Shown: positions 1 to 8,683 of the stretch, piece after piece | Layout of the letters: every line of letters starts with the position of its first letter | Position numbering within the stretch: the stretch's first letter is position 1 | Virus record (IMG/VR): IMGVR_UViG_3300020123_000348 | Span: 1-58,885 of that record | DNA: 58,885 bases | Strand: one strand, 5' to 3' | Source of the DNA: a virus | Notes under the pieces: model-generated | Told to the model about the DNA's origin: nothing | Databases searched by the model: none | What the model saw: the letters and a program-made list of their open reading frames with translations, nothing else | Position numbers and translations under genes: made by a program

Positions 1-1
1 A

Positions 2-463
2 GAAAAGCAACAAAAGCATTTTACAACAATTGTCGCATGTTTTAAGAAAGACAACTGCCTATACATTTTAGATGTTGTTTTATATAAGAAAGAATTTTAT
101 CAGTCATGTGAATTCATAAGGGATTATGTTTATAAGATGAGATATACATCTTTAAGCAAAGTAAAAGTTGAACCAAAATCATCTGGTAAGTCAATAGTAA
201 GTCAATTGAAAGCGACAACTAAATTGAATGTACAAGAATTGAAACCGCCAACTGATGATAAATTAACGAGAGTAAAAGCAATTCAACCAGCATGTGAAAC
301 CAGAAGAATAATATTGGTTGAAGGGGCATATACAGAGAAGTTTTTAGATTCTTTATGTACGTTTCCATTAGCGGCTCATGATGATGATGTAGATGCATTT
401 GTTCACGCTGTTACAGATAATCTTTTAGATGATGGTTTTGATTTTGGATTTGTTGATTTATAA
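2..463 (+). CDS. terL: Terminase large subunit, C-terminal part (5' end outside window)
   Basis: The frame is open from base 2 with no stop, so this is the C-terminal end of a longer gene; the ATG at 137 is internal. The visible 153 residues match the nuclease end of phage large terminases: a strand reading YILDVVLYKKEF, a central KVEPKSSGKS stretch, a RVKAIQPACETRRIILVEG segment, and the closing HDDDVDAFVHA, in which the acidic cluster corresponds to the metal-binding HDD.VDA motif of the RNase H-like fold. In this family the protein drives ATP-dependent DNA packaging through the portal and cuts the concatemer; the ATPase half is not in the window. The next gene starts two bases after the stop, as in a packaging operon. 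Confidence 0.88.
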   Translation, partial: EKQQKHFTTIVACFKKDNCLYILDVVLYKKEFYQSCEFIRDYVYKMRYTSLSKVKVEPKSSGKSIVSQLKATTKLNVQELKPPTDDKLTRVKAIQPACETRRIILVEGAYTEKFLDSLCTFPLAAHDDDVDAFVHAVTDNLLDDGFDFGFVDL

Positions 464-465
464 TT

Positions 466-1272
466 ATGGCAAAGAGAAATATAGTAAAGAAAAAGGTTAT
501 AAAAAAACCAATTGAAAAAAGAAAAAACATTGTTCTTAAAGATGGAGAACGTGATAATATTACTAATAAAATAATCTCTATTTATAAAGATGGTGGAAAT
601 ACTGAAGACATTGAAGAATATCTTAAAAGCATTGGTAGAGAAAAACAAATGCGTCAAGATATTTTTAATGCAAATTTGGTTGTGAAAAGAAGATCAAAAG
701 AAGAGAGAGAGTCATTAATAAATACGCATGTTAAAAGATATGAAAAACTATATAGAGATAATAAAAATAAAACAGTAAAAGATTTTCCAGGTTTACCAGG
801 TCATATAGCTAAATATTTAGTAATAGATTCATTAGTAATTTCATTAGATGCCCTTGTTGCTAAAGAAAGAGTAATGGGTTTGCATACTAAGAGATTCAGA
901 GTTCAGTTGAATAGTTTTTTTAAGAAGAAAATAGTTAAAAGTTATAATTTTAATTCTCATGATTTAGATGATTTGATACGGCTTAAACAATTACTTGAAA
1001 AGATGAGAAAAAATAAACCAGATGAAACACAGCAAATAGAAGAATTAGCTGATGTAAAAGCTGAATTGAAAACCATTGATGTTGATTATGTTGAAGTAAA
1101 TACTGAAGTTAGTGATAAGATTAAAGAGACTGTTGAAATTAAAAAAGAAACTATAGAAAGACAAGAAGGAGAAGTACTTGAAAATCTTACTCAAAATATC
1201 TTAAAGAAAGATTTAGAAAAAACAAATACGAAAAAGAAAAGTCTTTTGAGTAAGATTAATAAAATGAAGTAA
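466..1272 (+). CDS. Probable terminase small subunit
   Basis: 268 residues, starting two bases after the large terminase. The N-terminus is strongly basic. A helical region (about residues 30-75) could be a helix-turn-helix. The segment around residues 85-150 (THVKRYEKLYRDN, then ALVAKERVMGLHTKRF) resembles the core of many small terminases, which recognise DNA and have a KE.LLGLH-like helix. The C-terminal third is charged and probably coiled or disordered. The role is inferred from position and this weak similarity. It could also be another DNA-binding packaging factor. Confidence 0.5.
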   Translation: MAKRNIVKKKVIKKPIEKRKNIVLKDGERDNITNKIISIYKDGGNTEDIEEYLKSIGREKQMRQDIFNANLVVKRRSKEERESLINTHVKRYEKLYRDNKNKTVKDFPGLPGHIAKYLVIDSLVISLDALVAKERVMGLHTKRFRVQLNSFFKKKIVKSYNFNSHDLDDLIRLKQLLEKMRKNKPDETQQIEELADVKAELKTIDVDYVEVNTEVSDKIKETVEIKKETIERQEGEVLENLTQNILKKDLEKTNTKKKSLLSKINKMK

Positions 1273-1273
1273 T

Positions 1274-1345
1274 ATGGAAAATAAAATTGAAACTTTTTCT
1301 AAAAAAAAGATAAAAATTTATGAAAAATTTGAACAATATAAATAA
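1274..1345 (+). CDS. Tiny ORF, 23 residues
   Basis: ATG directly after the previous stop, ending in TAA whose last A is the first base of the next ATG (TAATG). The product is lysine-rich with no recognised domain. Only the tight coupling to both neighbours supports it; it may simply be a translational link between genes. Confidence 0.3.
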   Translation: MENKIETFSKKKIKIYEKFEQYK

Positions 1346-1527
1346 TGGAAGAAATAACAATATATAAATTTCAATTAGAAACTATTTTAGAAGCATTAAG
1401 AATAACTTCAAATATTCATAATAGTAGTGAAGGTAAAACATGTCATGATAGAAAAGTAAAACAAGCTTATGAATATGCTAAAAACGCTTTGAATAAAGAA
1501 AAAGATAAAACTGTTAAATATGGATAA
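1345..1527 (+). CDS. Small hypothetical protein, 60 residues
   Basis: Starts in a TAATG overlap and overlaps the next gene by 8 bases. The protein is a predicted amphipathic helix (YKFQLETILEALRI) followed by a basic, polar tail with one His-Asp-Arg-Lys cluster. No family recognised. Confidence 0.5.
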   Translation: MEEITIYKFQLETILEALRITSNIHNSSEGKTCHDRKVKQAYEYAKNALNKEKDKTVKYG

Positions 1528-2050
1528 ACAAAAATGTAATGGTTGTGGAGATCCAAAATATATTGTCAATAAGAAATACGGTTTTTGTGATGAGTGCAAT
1601 TTTAAAAGATTACATAAAGGACAATCAAAATTTGAATATAATAAAACTAAGAAAAAATCAATTGAAAATAAACCTAAAAAAAGAAAAGCAAAAGTTCTTA
1701 CTAAGACTCAAGAATTCAGATTTGAATTAAAAGAAGAGTATAAAAAAGTTTGTGATAAGATTGATAATGAAAGAGACCATTTATGTACAGGTTGTGGAAC
1801 ACATGAAGCATTAAGTCATTCACATATTATATCAAGAAAAGATTGTGCAGCTATTAATAGATTAGATTTGATAGTTGATGAGAAGAATATTACTTTTCAC
1901 TGTATTGATAGAGGACACTTAAAAGGTTGTCATCAAAAATGGGAAAGTAAGAATGAAGAAATCATGAAAACACTTTTAGATTATGAAGATAATATGAACT
2001 ATGTAAAATCAATAGATGAAAAATTATATAACAGATTAAAAAATAAGTAA
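1520..2050 (+). CDS. HNH / NinG-like zinc-binding nuclease
   Basis: 176 residues. An N-terminal four-cysteine knuckle (CNGCGDPKY then CDEC, about residues 6-27) is followed by a basic linker and a C-terminal HNH-like core: CTGCGTHEALSHSHIISRK, then NITFHC, then GHLKGCHQKWES. This C..C / H / NI..C / GCH..W arrangement matches the compact zinc-bound beta-beta-alpha nucleases of the NinG/HNH type found in phage recombination and packaging regions. Its place beside the terminase fits the known habit of HNH proteins assisting terminase cutting, but a recombination role is equally possible. Product class is fairly sure; substrate is unknown. Confidence 0.65.
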   Translation: MDKQKCNGCGDPKYIVNKKYGFCDECNFKRLHKGQSKFEYNKTKKKSIENKPKKRKAKVLTKTQEFRFELKEEYKKVCDKIDNERDHLCTGCGTHEALSHSHIISRKDCAAINRLDLIVDEKNITFHCIDRGHLKGCHQKWESKNEEIMKTLLDYEDNMNYVKSIDEKLYNRLKNK

Positions 2051-2061
2051 AAATATTTTTG

Positions 2062-2099
2062 ATAAAAGTAATTTATTTAAAATAAATTTTGTATATTTG
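2062..2099 (+). promoter_or_regulatory. Bacteroidetes-type promoter, extended class
   Basis: The -7 box TATATTTG lies at 2092-2099, followed by CAT. Upstream is the recurring ATTTAAAATAAATTTTG block shared with other promoters of the window. It drives the acidic ORF and tRNA region. Confidence 0.75.
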
Positions 2100-2134
2100 C
2101 ATTATATTAAGATAAACAATTAAAAAAAATTAAA

Positions 2135-2305
2135 ATGGGAGAAGATCAAGATGAAAACGCCAAAGGTGTTGAAAGTACAGACTCAGAAGAAACTACTGAA
2201 AATGAAGTAGCAGAGTCAACCGAAGAAGGAGCTTCAGAAGAAGGTTCTGAAAATGAAACTAAAGAATCTGATGAAACAGATTCTGAAGGCGAAAATCAAG
2301 ATTAA
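2135..2305 (+). CDS. Highly acidic small protein, 56 residues
   Basis: Starts 36 bases downstream of a good promoter. Composition is almost only Glu, Asp, Ser, Thr, Asn and Gly, with repeats of the type ESTEEGASEEGSENE. It has no hydrophobic core and is probably disordered. Such acidic phage proteins can act as DNA mimics or binding baits, but nothing here shows that. The tRNA begins 12 bases after its stop. Confidence 0.6.
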   Translation: MGEDQDENAKGVESTDSEETTENEVAESTEEGASEEGSENETKESDETDSEGENQD

Positions 2306-2316
2306 TTTCTTGTGTT

Positions 2317-2391
2317 GAGATTTTAGCTCAGTTGGATTAGAGCATATCACTTTTAATGATAGGGTCATTGGTTCGATTCCAATAAATCTCA
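2317..2391 (+). tRNA. tRNA-Lys (anticodon TTT)
   Basis: Full cloverleaf. The acceptor stem GAGATTT (2317-2323) pairs with AAATCTC (2384-2390). The D-stem is GCTC/GAGC. The anticodon stem TATCA/TGATA encloses loop CTTTTAA, giving anticodon TTT at 2352-2354. The T-stem ATTGG/CCAAT holds loop TTCGATT. The discriminator is A at 2391; CCA is not encoded (ACA follows). A lysine AAA/AAG tRNA fits the lysine-rich, A-rich coding of this phage. Confidence 0.93.
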
Positions 2392-2426
2392 CAATAAAAA
2401 ATAACAGTGAAAATAAAAAGTTTTAA

Positions 2427-2660
2427 ATGAAATTAGGAGACAGTGAGTATACTATACAATCTTTGATCATTTTTCTAAATGAGAAGTTTGGAAGTAAAAA
2501 GTCAGGAAAGCCATTCAATAATTCAGATATAGCTCAATATGAAAGAAGAGGTTATCTTCCATATCGTTATGGAGGAGATAAAATTATTGCTACTGATTCA
2601 ATGGGTGTTAAATTATTGAAACTTAAAGAAGATGAAAATCTTAAAAATAAAGTAAAGTAA
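2427..2660 (+). CDS. Small putative DNA-binding protein, 77 residues
   Basis: Starts after the tRNA and ends in a TAATG overlap with the exonuclease gene. The central part (KPFNNSDIAQYERRGYLPYR) has the look of a winged-helix or MerR-like recognition segment: a helix with DIAQYERRG followed by a short turn. No firm family assignment. Coupling to the exonuclease suggests a shared DNA-metabolism role. Confidence 0.5.
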   Translation: MKLGDSEYTIQSLIIFLNEKFGSKKSGKPFNNSDIAQYERRGYLPYRYGGDKIIATDSMGVKLLKLKEDENLKNKVK

Positions 2661-3406
2661 TGGCAAAACAAAAGGCTCATAATATTCCAGTTTTTGATTG
2701 TGAAACTGGAGGCATTGATAGAAAAGATAATTTACATGCGATAAAATATCCAATGACTCAAATAGCCTTTGTTATTTTAGATGGATTTTCATTAAAAGAA
2801 TTTGGAAGATATTCATCGTATGTGAAAGGAAAAAAAGAGCCAATGTTTGAAAGTAATGATCCTGGAATTGTAAGTGGCTATGTTGGATATGGTTTAAATC
2901 AAGTTTATCAATATGAAGCTTTAGATATTACAGGAACGACTATTGAAAAACTTGAAAAATCAGGACAAGATATAAAAGTTGTAGTCAATCAAATTATTGA
3001 ATTATTTGAAGAAACAAAAAGTGGAAGTTCATTTCATAAATTCATATTAGCTGGTCATAATGTTGTTTATGACATACCATTCTTACAATATGCTTTTAAG
3101 TTATGTAAGAAAGATTTGTCAAAATGGATTCAAGGTTATTATGATGCTTATGGAAACTATCAATTTGTTTTTATTGATTCACAATTTTTATCAAGATTAA
3201 AGTCAGTTGATGAAGATGAAAAACATAAGTTAGAAATAGTAGCTAACAGAGAAGGCTTTGAAATCAATGATGCACATGATGCTTTGAATGACACACTTGT
3301 TACAGCTGAAATCATAAAGAAATATATTTTAGCTTTAAGAAATACTGGTGAAGGAGAAGTAATTGCATCTGGAAGATATAGAGATGATTTTAAATTTGAA
3401 TATTAG
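2660..3406 (+). CDS. DnaQ-like 3'-5' exonuclease (DEDD family)
   Basis: 248 residues. Exo I is the D-x-E of NIPVFDCETGGIDR (about residue 13); Exo II is AGHNVVYDIPFL (N-x-x-x-D, near residue 135); Exo III is DAHDALNDTLVTAEI (H-x4-D, near residue 210). These four acidic residues with the His are the two-metal active site of DEDDh exonucleases such as the proofreading subunit of DNA polymerase III. No polymerase is visible in this window, so it could proofread, trim ends or degrade host nucleic acid. It starts by TAATG overlap and is followed after 3 bases by the DHFR gene. Confidence 0.82.
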   Translation: MAKQKAHNIPVFDCETGGIDRKDNLHAIKYPMTQIAFVILDGFSLKEFGRYSSYVKGKKEPMFESNDPGIVSGYVGYGLNQVYQYEALDITGTTIEKLEKSGQDIKVVVNQIIELFEETKSGSSFHKFILAGHNVVYDIPFLQYAFKLCKKDLSKWIQGYYDAYGNYQFVFIDSQFLSRLKSVDEDEKHKLEIVANREGFEINDAHDALNDTLVTAEIIKKYILALRNTGEGEVIASGRYRDDFKFEY

Positions 3407-3409
3407 AAT

Positions 3410-3793
3410 ATGAAAGCAATAATAGCAGTAAACAATTTGGGTTTTATTGGATTGAACAATAAAATTCCTTGGAGAAGTAGTGAAGACTTTAAGCACTTTA
3501 AACAATTGACAATTCAAGGTGGAAGTTTATTAGTTGGATATAATGCCGAACAAGATCTACCAGAGTTAAAAGGCAGATTGATATTTGTTGATGATAGAGA
3601 ATGTTTTGATGCAGAATATGATTGGCTTATTGGTGGTAAAAAAACTTATGAAAAATATGCGCCTTATATTACAGAGCTTCATGTTTCTCATATCAATGAT
3701 AATACAATTGGAGATTGTTTGTTTCCAGATTTGAGTAAATTGAATCCAAATTGTAAGATTTTTAATTATAATTTTGAAGTAAACAAACAATGA
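3410..3793 (+). CDS. Dihydrofolate reductase-like protein, short form
   Basis: 127 residues against about 160 for typical DHFR. It shows the N-terminal strand and loop (AIIAVNNLGFIGLNNKIPW), the acidic substrate-binding position in RSSEDFKHFK, the central WLIGGKKTYEKYAPYITELHVSHI strand-helix-strand with the NADPH-binding GG, and DCLFPDL. The usual GR(K/H)T cofactor loop is replaced by LLVGYNAEQDL, and the C-terminal hairpin seems shortened. In phages DHFR supports thymidylate supply or is a virion part. Assignment is good; activity is uncertain because of the altered cofactor loop. Confidence 0.78.
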   Translation: MKAIIAVNNLGFIGLNNKIPWRSSEDFKHFKQLTIQGGSLLVGYNAEQDLPELKGRLIFVDDRECFDAEYDWLIGGKKTYEKYAPYITELHVSHINDNTIGDCLFPDLSKLNPNCKIFNYNFEVNKQ

Positions 3794-4194
3794 ATATAGT
3801 TAAAGAACAAGAAGACATTTCAGAAGAAGAAAAGATTCAAATCTTTTTATCAGATTCAAAAAATAAAGAGATGGCTTTAGAATCAGCTAATGTCATTAAG
3901 AATGGACTTGGTGAATTAGGAAACAACTGGTTTAAAGCTATGGATGTCAGGAATCATTTAAAAATGGATTTGAATGAAGTCTTTACAAGTTTACAATTAT
4001 TAATCCTATTTGGATTTTGTTATTCAAGATTTGATGCTCAAAAAGAACAAGAATACATTATCATATTTTCAGACGAAGAAAGACTTATAATTGTCAATCA
4101 AGATATAGCTTTTTATAATGAGAAAATAATCAATCTCAAAAAAGAAGCTGCTAAATTAAAGTCGCAAATAAAAGTAAAAATTAAAAGTTTATAA
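3790..4194 (+). CDS. Hypothetical protein, 134 residues, possible winged helix plus coiled coil
   Basis: Overlaps the DHFR stop by ATGA. The middle (NWFKAMDVRNHLKMDLNEVFTSLQLLILFGF) resembles a winged-helix fold in which a small helical pair precedes a beta-wing (YSRFDAQKEQEYIIIF). The C-terminus (residues 100-134) is a Lys/Glu-rich coiled coil. No family recognised. Confidence 0.5.
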   Translation: MNIVKEQEDISEEEKIQIFLSDSKNKEMALESANVIKNGLGELGNNWFKAMDVRNHLKMDLNEVFTSLQLLILFGFCYSRFDAQKEQEYIIIFSDEERLIIVNQDIAFYNEKIINLKKEAAKLKSQIKVKIKSL

Positions 4195-4210
4195 ATTTTT
4201 AGTAATTTTG
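4193..4210 (+). promoter_or_regulatory. Bacteroidetes-type promoter, short class
   Basis: TAATTTTG at 4203-4210 followed by CAT, preceded by AATTTTTAG, the form shared with the promoters at 8724, 37629 and 48080. It serves the gene at 4240 and probably the portal. Confidence 0.75.
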
Positions 4211-4239
4211 CATAATTAATAACTAAAATTTTTATTCAA

Positions 4240-4797
4240 ATGAGTAATCAATCAGTTCTCGCAGACCACGTAAAAAGTGAAAGAAAAAGGATTTCAGATA
4301 ACATTTTGAAATCATATTCAAATATTGGAGACGTTACAACACCAACTATTGATATTGAAAAATTCAATGAACAATATTTTGAAAAATCAGAACAATTCTC
4401 TGTTATCTCAGATGTTGTGATGAAATCTTATGTTAGTGAATTGATTGAGACAATCAATGAAACTGAAGGACAAGAAGCAAAGATTGAATTGCTTGAAAAA
4501 GCAAAAATAGACATTCAATTATATAGAAAATTCAACGTACAACCAGAAAAAGGTGATGCAATTGTTTTTTATGTGAAAGATAAGATAGAGAAAGGAGAAG
4601 ATTATTCAAAATGGACTGCTAAACAACATGAAGATAGAGCTAAAGAATATGAAAAACTTGGCGATAAAGATTTTTCAAAAACTTCTTTTAACGGTAATAA
4701 TCAAAGATATAAAAAATGGAGAGCATCTAATAAAAATTATATTGAGATGAACAAACATAAAGATTTAGCAAAACAAAAATCTCAAAAACAAGACTAA
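4240..4797 (+). CDS. Head-region protein, probably packaged, 185 residues
   Basis: Unknown function. Mostly helical and charged. It carries three copies of the candidate protease-site motif: FEKS at 47-50, LEKA at 85-88 and IEKG at 116-119. After the last one comes a histidine-bearing helix (WTAKQHEDRAKEYEKL, later NKHKDLAKQKS) similar in style to the His-rich helix of the gene at 23828. Its place directly before the portal and the motif density suggest an internal head protein that is processed in the procapsid; this is inference. Confidence 0.6.
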   Translation: MSNQSVLADHVKSERKRISDNILKSYSNIGDVTTPTIDIEKFNEQYFEKSEQFSVISDVVMKSYVSELIETINETEGQEAKIELLEKAKIDIQLYRKFNVQPEKGDAIVFYVKDKIEKGEDYSKWTAKQHEDRAKEYEKLGDKDFSKTSFNGNNQRYKKWRASNKNYIEMNKHKDLAKQKSQKQD

Positions 4798-4832
4798 TAA
4801 TTCATTCATAATTTTATAAAAAGAAAAGATGA

Positions 4833-6548
4833 ATGGCCAAAAAGACCAAAAAACAAATCGAAAAATCTCATCAAGAACTTGATGTAATAAATACATTAGG
4901 AACTTACGATGAATTCATAGCAAAAGCAAACATTGAAAAATCACTAATCTTACAAAATGCACTAAGAGGAAACGACATAGATGCAATTTATAAGGCACAA
5001 CAATACTTAAACAAAAACAAAAGTTCGAATCAACGAACTGATGATGACAGAATAAAAACAATGTTCGTAGATCCAATGTCTACGAATGTTGGTTTAGGCT
5101 ATCAAGACAAGCAGATGAAAATCTCATTTGCTATGTTACGGCAAATGGGAAGAGTACCGGTGATTAAGTCAATTATTGGATTGAGGATTAATCAGATTAC
5201 GAAGTTTGCACAACCTCAGACTGATAAGTATAGCACTGGATTCATCATACGACCAAAAAAGAAAGTGATTGGAGGTGATGGTGAATATAAATTGAGTAAA
5301 GAACAGGAATCTAAAATTAATGACATTACTGAATTCATTCTTAATTGTGGAGTAAATGAAGTTGATCCTTATGCGCACGATGGATTCGAGACTTTTTTAA
5401 CTAAGATAGTGAAGGATAGTTTGGAATTGGATCAGGGATGTTTTCAATTAACTCAAAACATTGCTGGCGATCTGTTCTCATTTGAAGCAGTTGATGGAGC
5501 TACGATAAGAATAGCTGATACATATTTTAAACAATTTGATAATGATTACAAGGAAAAAAATCAACATGAATTAATTGATGACTATTTGCCGTTTTATGTT
5601 CAGATTTATATGAACAAAATTATCAATGAATATCGGCCGTGGGATTTAGCTTTTAATGTTAGAAATCCTCAGACTGATATTTATAAAAATGGATATGGAA
5701 TTTCAGAGTTGGAAGACCTTGTGAGCATTATTACAAACATTTTAAATGCTGATTCATATAATGCTAATTTTTTTAAAATTGGATCTGCACCTAAAGGAAT
5801 TATAAGAGTTAGTGGTAATTTTAATGCTTCAAGACTTGAAGAGTTTAAAAATCAATGGCAGGCGAACATAGCGGGCGTAAGGAATGCTCATCGCACGCCC
5901 GTGATAGAAGCAGAAAAAATGGATTTTATTCAAACAGGTTCTACAAATAGAGACATGGAATATTCGAGATGGTATGAGTTTTTACTAAAGTTAGCTTCAG
6001 CAGTATATGCTTGTGATCCAGCAGAAATAAATTTTCCATTGGGTGGTAGTTCAGAACAAAAAGCCATGTTTGATAGTTCACAAGAATCTAAAATAAAGAA
6101 TAGTAAAGATAAAGGATTAAAACCGTTACTTTCACATATTTCGAGATGGATAAATAAACATATTGTTCAAAAATTAGATAAAGATTTCGAATTTGTTTTT
6201 TGTGGACTTGAATCTGAAGATGCTCAAGCAGAACTTAATGATAATATTATGAAGCTTCAAAACTTCATGAGTTTAAATGAAATTAGGGCTAAATATAAGT
6301 TGAAAGAATTAAGTGAAGAAGATGGTGGTAATATGATTTTGAATCCTTTGCTTTTTCAAATGAAAATGCAAGATAAAATGATGTCTCAACAAAATCCAAA
6401 TGGTCAACAAGAAGAGGATGAAAATCAAGAAGGATATGAAGATGAGAATTACGATCGAAATGATAGAAAGAAAAATCCGTTTGAAAAAGGATTAAAAGTT
6501 GATGAAAAACTTTCTGAAGAAATAAGTAGAATACTTTGTGAAGATTAA
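4833..6548 (+). CDS. Portal protein
   Basis: 571 residues. The core matches phage portal proteins of the HK97/Phage_portal type: an N-terminal wing with FAMLRQMGRVPVIKSIIGLR; the strand-rich DLFSFEAVDGATIRIAD; the clip and stem region GYGISELEDLVSIITNILNAD; the diagnostic NANFFKIGSAPKGIIRVSG; and a helix with EFKNQWQANIAGVRNAHRTP. Portals form the dodecameric ring through which DNA enters and to which the neck binds. Candidate protease motifs lie at both ends (IEKS at 9-12 and 34-37; FEKG at 550-553), with an acidic, Gln-rich tail between residues 505 and 545. The stop overlaps the homing endonuclease start (TAATG). Confidence 0.9.
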   Translation: MAKKTKKQIEKSHQELDVINTLGTYDEFIAKANIEKSLILQNALRGNDIDAIYKAQQYLNKNKSSNQRTDDDRIKTMFVDPMSTNVGLGYQDKQMKISFAMLRQMGRVPVIKSIIGLRINQITKFAQPQTDKYSTGFIIRPKKKVIGGDGEYKLSKEQESKINDITEFILNCGVNEVDPYAHDGFETFLTKIVKDSLELDQGCFQLTQNIAGDLFSFEAVDGATIRIADTYFKQFDNDYKEKNQHELIDDYLPFYVQIYMNKIINEYRPWDLAFNVRNPQTDIYKNGYGISELEDLVSIITNILNADSYNANFFKIGSAPKGIIRVSGNFNASRLEEFKNQWQANIAGVRNAHRTPVIEAEKMDFIQTGSTNRDMEYSRWYEFLLKLASAVYACDPAEINFPLGGSSEQKAMFDSSQESKIKNSKDKGLKPLLSHISRWINKHIVQKLDKDFEFVFCGLESEDAQAELNDNIMKLQNFMSLNEIRAKYKLKELSEEDGGNMILNPLLFQMKMQDKMMSQQNPNGQQEEDENQEGYEDENYDRNDRKKNPFEKGLKVDEKLSEEISRILCED

Positions 6549-7510
6549 TGGAAGAAATTCGTGAACAATATGGATATGTCTATTTAACAATATGTTTAAG
6601 TAATTTAAAGATTTATATAGGACAAGCTAAAAGAAAAGAATTTGATAAAAAATATTTAGGTTCAGGTAAGTATTTAAAAAGAGCTATTGAAAAACATGAA
6701 AGAGAAAATTTTGAATGTAAACAAATAAATATTGCTTTTTCAAGAGAAGAACTTTGTGAACAAGAAAAATTTTGGATTAAATATTTTAGAGATCTTGGTT
6801 ATATTATGTATAATATAACTTCAGGAGGCGAATTTGGAGATGCGATGACATATAATCCAAATAGAAAAGAAATTGGAAGAAAAATAAGTAAAGGCCAATT
6901 AAATTCAGAAGAATTTCAAAAAGCAACAAGATCAAAAGAACGTGGTGATAAAATAAGTAAATCAAGATTAGCTTCTAAGAAAGCTAAAGATTCATATTCT
7001 TCAAAAGAAAGAAATGATAAAATAAGTAAAAAACATAAAGGAACAAAATCAAAAAGAGATATTTCTCCTCATTGTTTAGAAAGTCATGCTTTAAATATTT
7101 TAAAACAGTTTCATAATGATAAATGTTGGAAAAATCCTAATTATACTTATGAAGAACAAAAAGAAAGACGTAAAATAAATATTTCAAATAGAGTTGGTAA
7201 AAAAAGAGAAAAGTATAAAAAAAGTAAAAAAAAAAGAAAAATTAGAACAAAAGAACATTCTGAAAATATTAGTAAAAGTAAAATAAAAGCTAATAAAAAA
7301 CGTAAAGAACTTGGAATTAATCTTCTTAAAAGAAAAAAATTTAAACAAAAAAGAGGAACTTGCCAAAATTGTTTAGAAGAATTTGCTTTAAATATTTTAA
7401 CGAAATATCATGGAGATAGATGTTTTAAAAATCCTAATATAGACATCGAAGCAGAAATTTTAAGACGGAAAAAAGGTAAATATAAACCTAAATCCAATGA
7501 AACCTCTTAA
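6548..7510 (+). CDS. GIY-YIG homing endonuclease with zinc-knuckle repeats
   Basis: 320 residues. The GIY-YIG nuclease domain is N-terminal (GYVYLTI then KIYIGQ, the KKYLGSGKYLKRAIEKH helix with the catalytic Arg/Lys pattern, and the E of CEQEKFWI). It is followed by NUMOD3-like modules (KISKGQLNSEEF; DKISKSRL; DKISKKHKG) and two copies of a CxxC-helix-H-x4-C knuckle: SPHCLESHALNILKQFHNDKC, lacking the first Cys, and GTCQNCLEEFALNILTKYHGDRC. Such free-standing enzymes cut a homing site and spread themselves. It sits exactly on the portal stop codon and its end overlaps the next gene. A paralogue lies at 46582. Confidence 0.88.
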   Translation: MEEIREQYGYVYLTICLSNLKIYIGQAKRKEFDKKYLGSGKYLKRAIEKHERENFECKQINIAFSREELCEQEKFWIKYFRDLGYIMYNITSGGEFGDAMTYNPNRKEIGRKISKGQLNSEEFQKATRSKERGDKISKSRLASKKAKDSYSSKERNDKISKKHKGTKSKRDISPHCLESHALNILKQFHNDKCWKNPNYTYEEQKERRKINISNRVGKKREKYKKSKKKRKIRTKEHSENISKSKIKANKKRKELGINLLKRKKFKQKRGTCQNCLEEFALNILTKYHGDRCFKNPNIDIEAEILRRKKGKYKPKSNETS

Positions 7511-7742
7511 AATCTTCGATAACAAATTTACAGTTGAGAAAGATGAAAAAGGGCTTTTAAAATATACTGCGAATATTGATGCGATATTTAAGGCTTATAT
7601 AAGAAAGCCATTAACTAAGAAAGAACATCAAAAACCCGCGTTTCAAGTCATAATCGAAATAGAATCTAATGCTAAAAAGAGTGCTTCTGAATACTTTGAA
7701 AATCTTACATTAGATTTAGTAAAAACTCTCAAAAACTTATAA
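7497..7742 (+). CDS. Small hypothetical head-region protein, 81 residues
   Basis: Overlaps the end of the endonuclease by 14 bases and ends 2 bases before the MuF-like gene. Alternating beta strands (KPLKIFDNKFTV; FQVIIEIES) and a C-terminal helix. No family recognised. Before the endonuclease arrived it was probably the direct neighbour of the portal gene. Confidence 0.5.
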   Translation: MKPLKIFDNKFTVEKDEKGLLKYTANIDAIFKAYIRKPLTKKEHQKPAFQVIIEIESNAKKSASEYFENLTLDLVKTLKNL

Positions 7743-7744
7743 GG

Positions 7745-8683
7745 ATGTTATTCTCCCAAAAACAGATTGAAGAGTTATTAAAGGTGATTGAAAAAAACAC
7801 TAACATCTTTATAGCAAAGCATATTGGTTCTGAGTATTTGACTCAGGATGAAAAGAAATCTTTAGAAAGTATTGGAATCAATCCAAACAAACTTTATTCA
7901 TTAGAGAGTGATTTGGTAACACAGAGCTTCAATTTTGGGATTTTATCAGATGCTATTGGAAACATCGATTCCAAGAAACTCACATTCGATAATCTTTTGG
8001 ATTATTTCAAACATCAAAAACATATACCACTTTCAGAAATCGACAAAGCTACGATTGAATCAATTAAGCACCAAAGTTTAAGTGACATTCGTGCGAATAA
8101 GGGAAGGATCTTCAACGATGTGAATAATGTGATTTCAAAAGTTGATAAGAATAATCGAGTTGCGTACGAAAAAATAATACGAGATAGAATATTAGAAGGA
8201 ACTTTGAAAAAAGAGTCTGTTGGAACTATTTCTCGTGAACTCGGAATTTTGACAGGAGATTGGAGTAGAAATTTCACAAAATCCATAGAATTCATTTCTC
8301 ATTTAGCGCTTTCAGAAGGACGTCTTTCAATAATTGAGAAACAAAATCCAAATTCCAAAATTTGGATGAGCGTATATGACAAAGCTTGTCCTTCGTGTAT
8401 TAAATTATATTTGACTAAAGGAATCGGTTCAGAGCCCAAATTATTTACGATAAATGAGTTGAAAAATGCTGGCTCAAACATAGGTAGAAAAGTTTCAGAG
8501 TGGAAACCTGTCATACCGCCGTGCCATGTCTATTGTCGTTGTATGATAAACAAATTTCAAATCGGAAGTCAATGGGATCCAAAATTGAAGAGATTCGAAC
8601 TTATCAAACAAGAGAAGCCAAATCGGCCGCTTATACATTTTAGTGTTAAAATAGGAAGTGAACAAAAAGAATATTATGTTTAG
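7745..8683 (+). CDS. MuF-like minor head / head morphogenesis protein
   Basis: 312 residues, two genes after the portal, the standard position. The N-terminal 220 residues are helical. The C-terminal part has the MuF signature: a YDKACPSCIKLYLT segment with paired Cys, then FTINELKNAGSNIGRK, W-KPVIPPCHVYCRC with the closing C-H-C-C set, and a basic tail. The four Cys and one His probably hold a metal. In Mu, SPP1 and relatives this protein (gp30/gp7) binds the portal and helps head assembly or DNA ejection. No toxin domain follows the MuF core. Confidence 0.75.
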   Translation: MLFSQKQIEELLKVIEKNTNIFIAKHIGSEYLTQDEKKSLESIGINPNKLYSLESDLVTQSFNFGILSDAIGNIDSKKLTFDNLLDYFKHQKHIPLSEIDKATIESIKHQSLSDIRANKGRIFNDVNNVISKVDKNNRVAYEKIIRDRILEGTLKKESVGTISRELGILTGDWSRNFTKSIEFISHLALSEGRLSIIEKQNPNSKIWMSVYDKACPSCIKLYLTKGIGSEPKLFTINELKNAGSNIGRKVSEWKPVIPPCHVYCRCMINKFQIGSQWDPKLKRFELIKQEKPNRPLIHFSVKIGSEQKEYYV

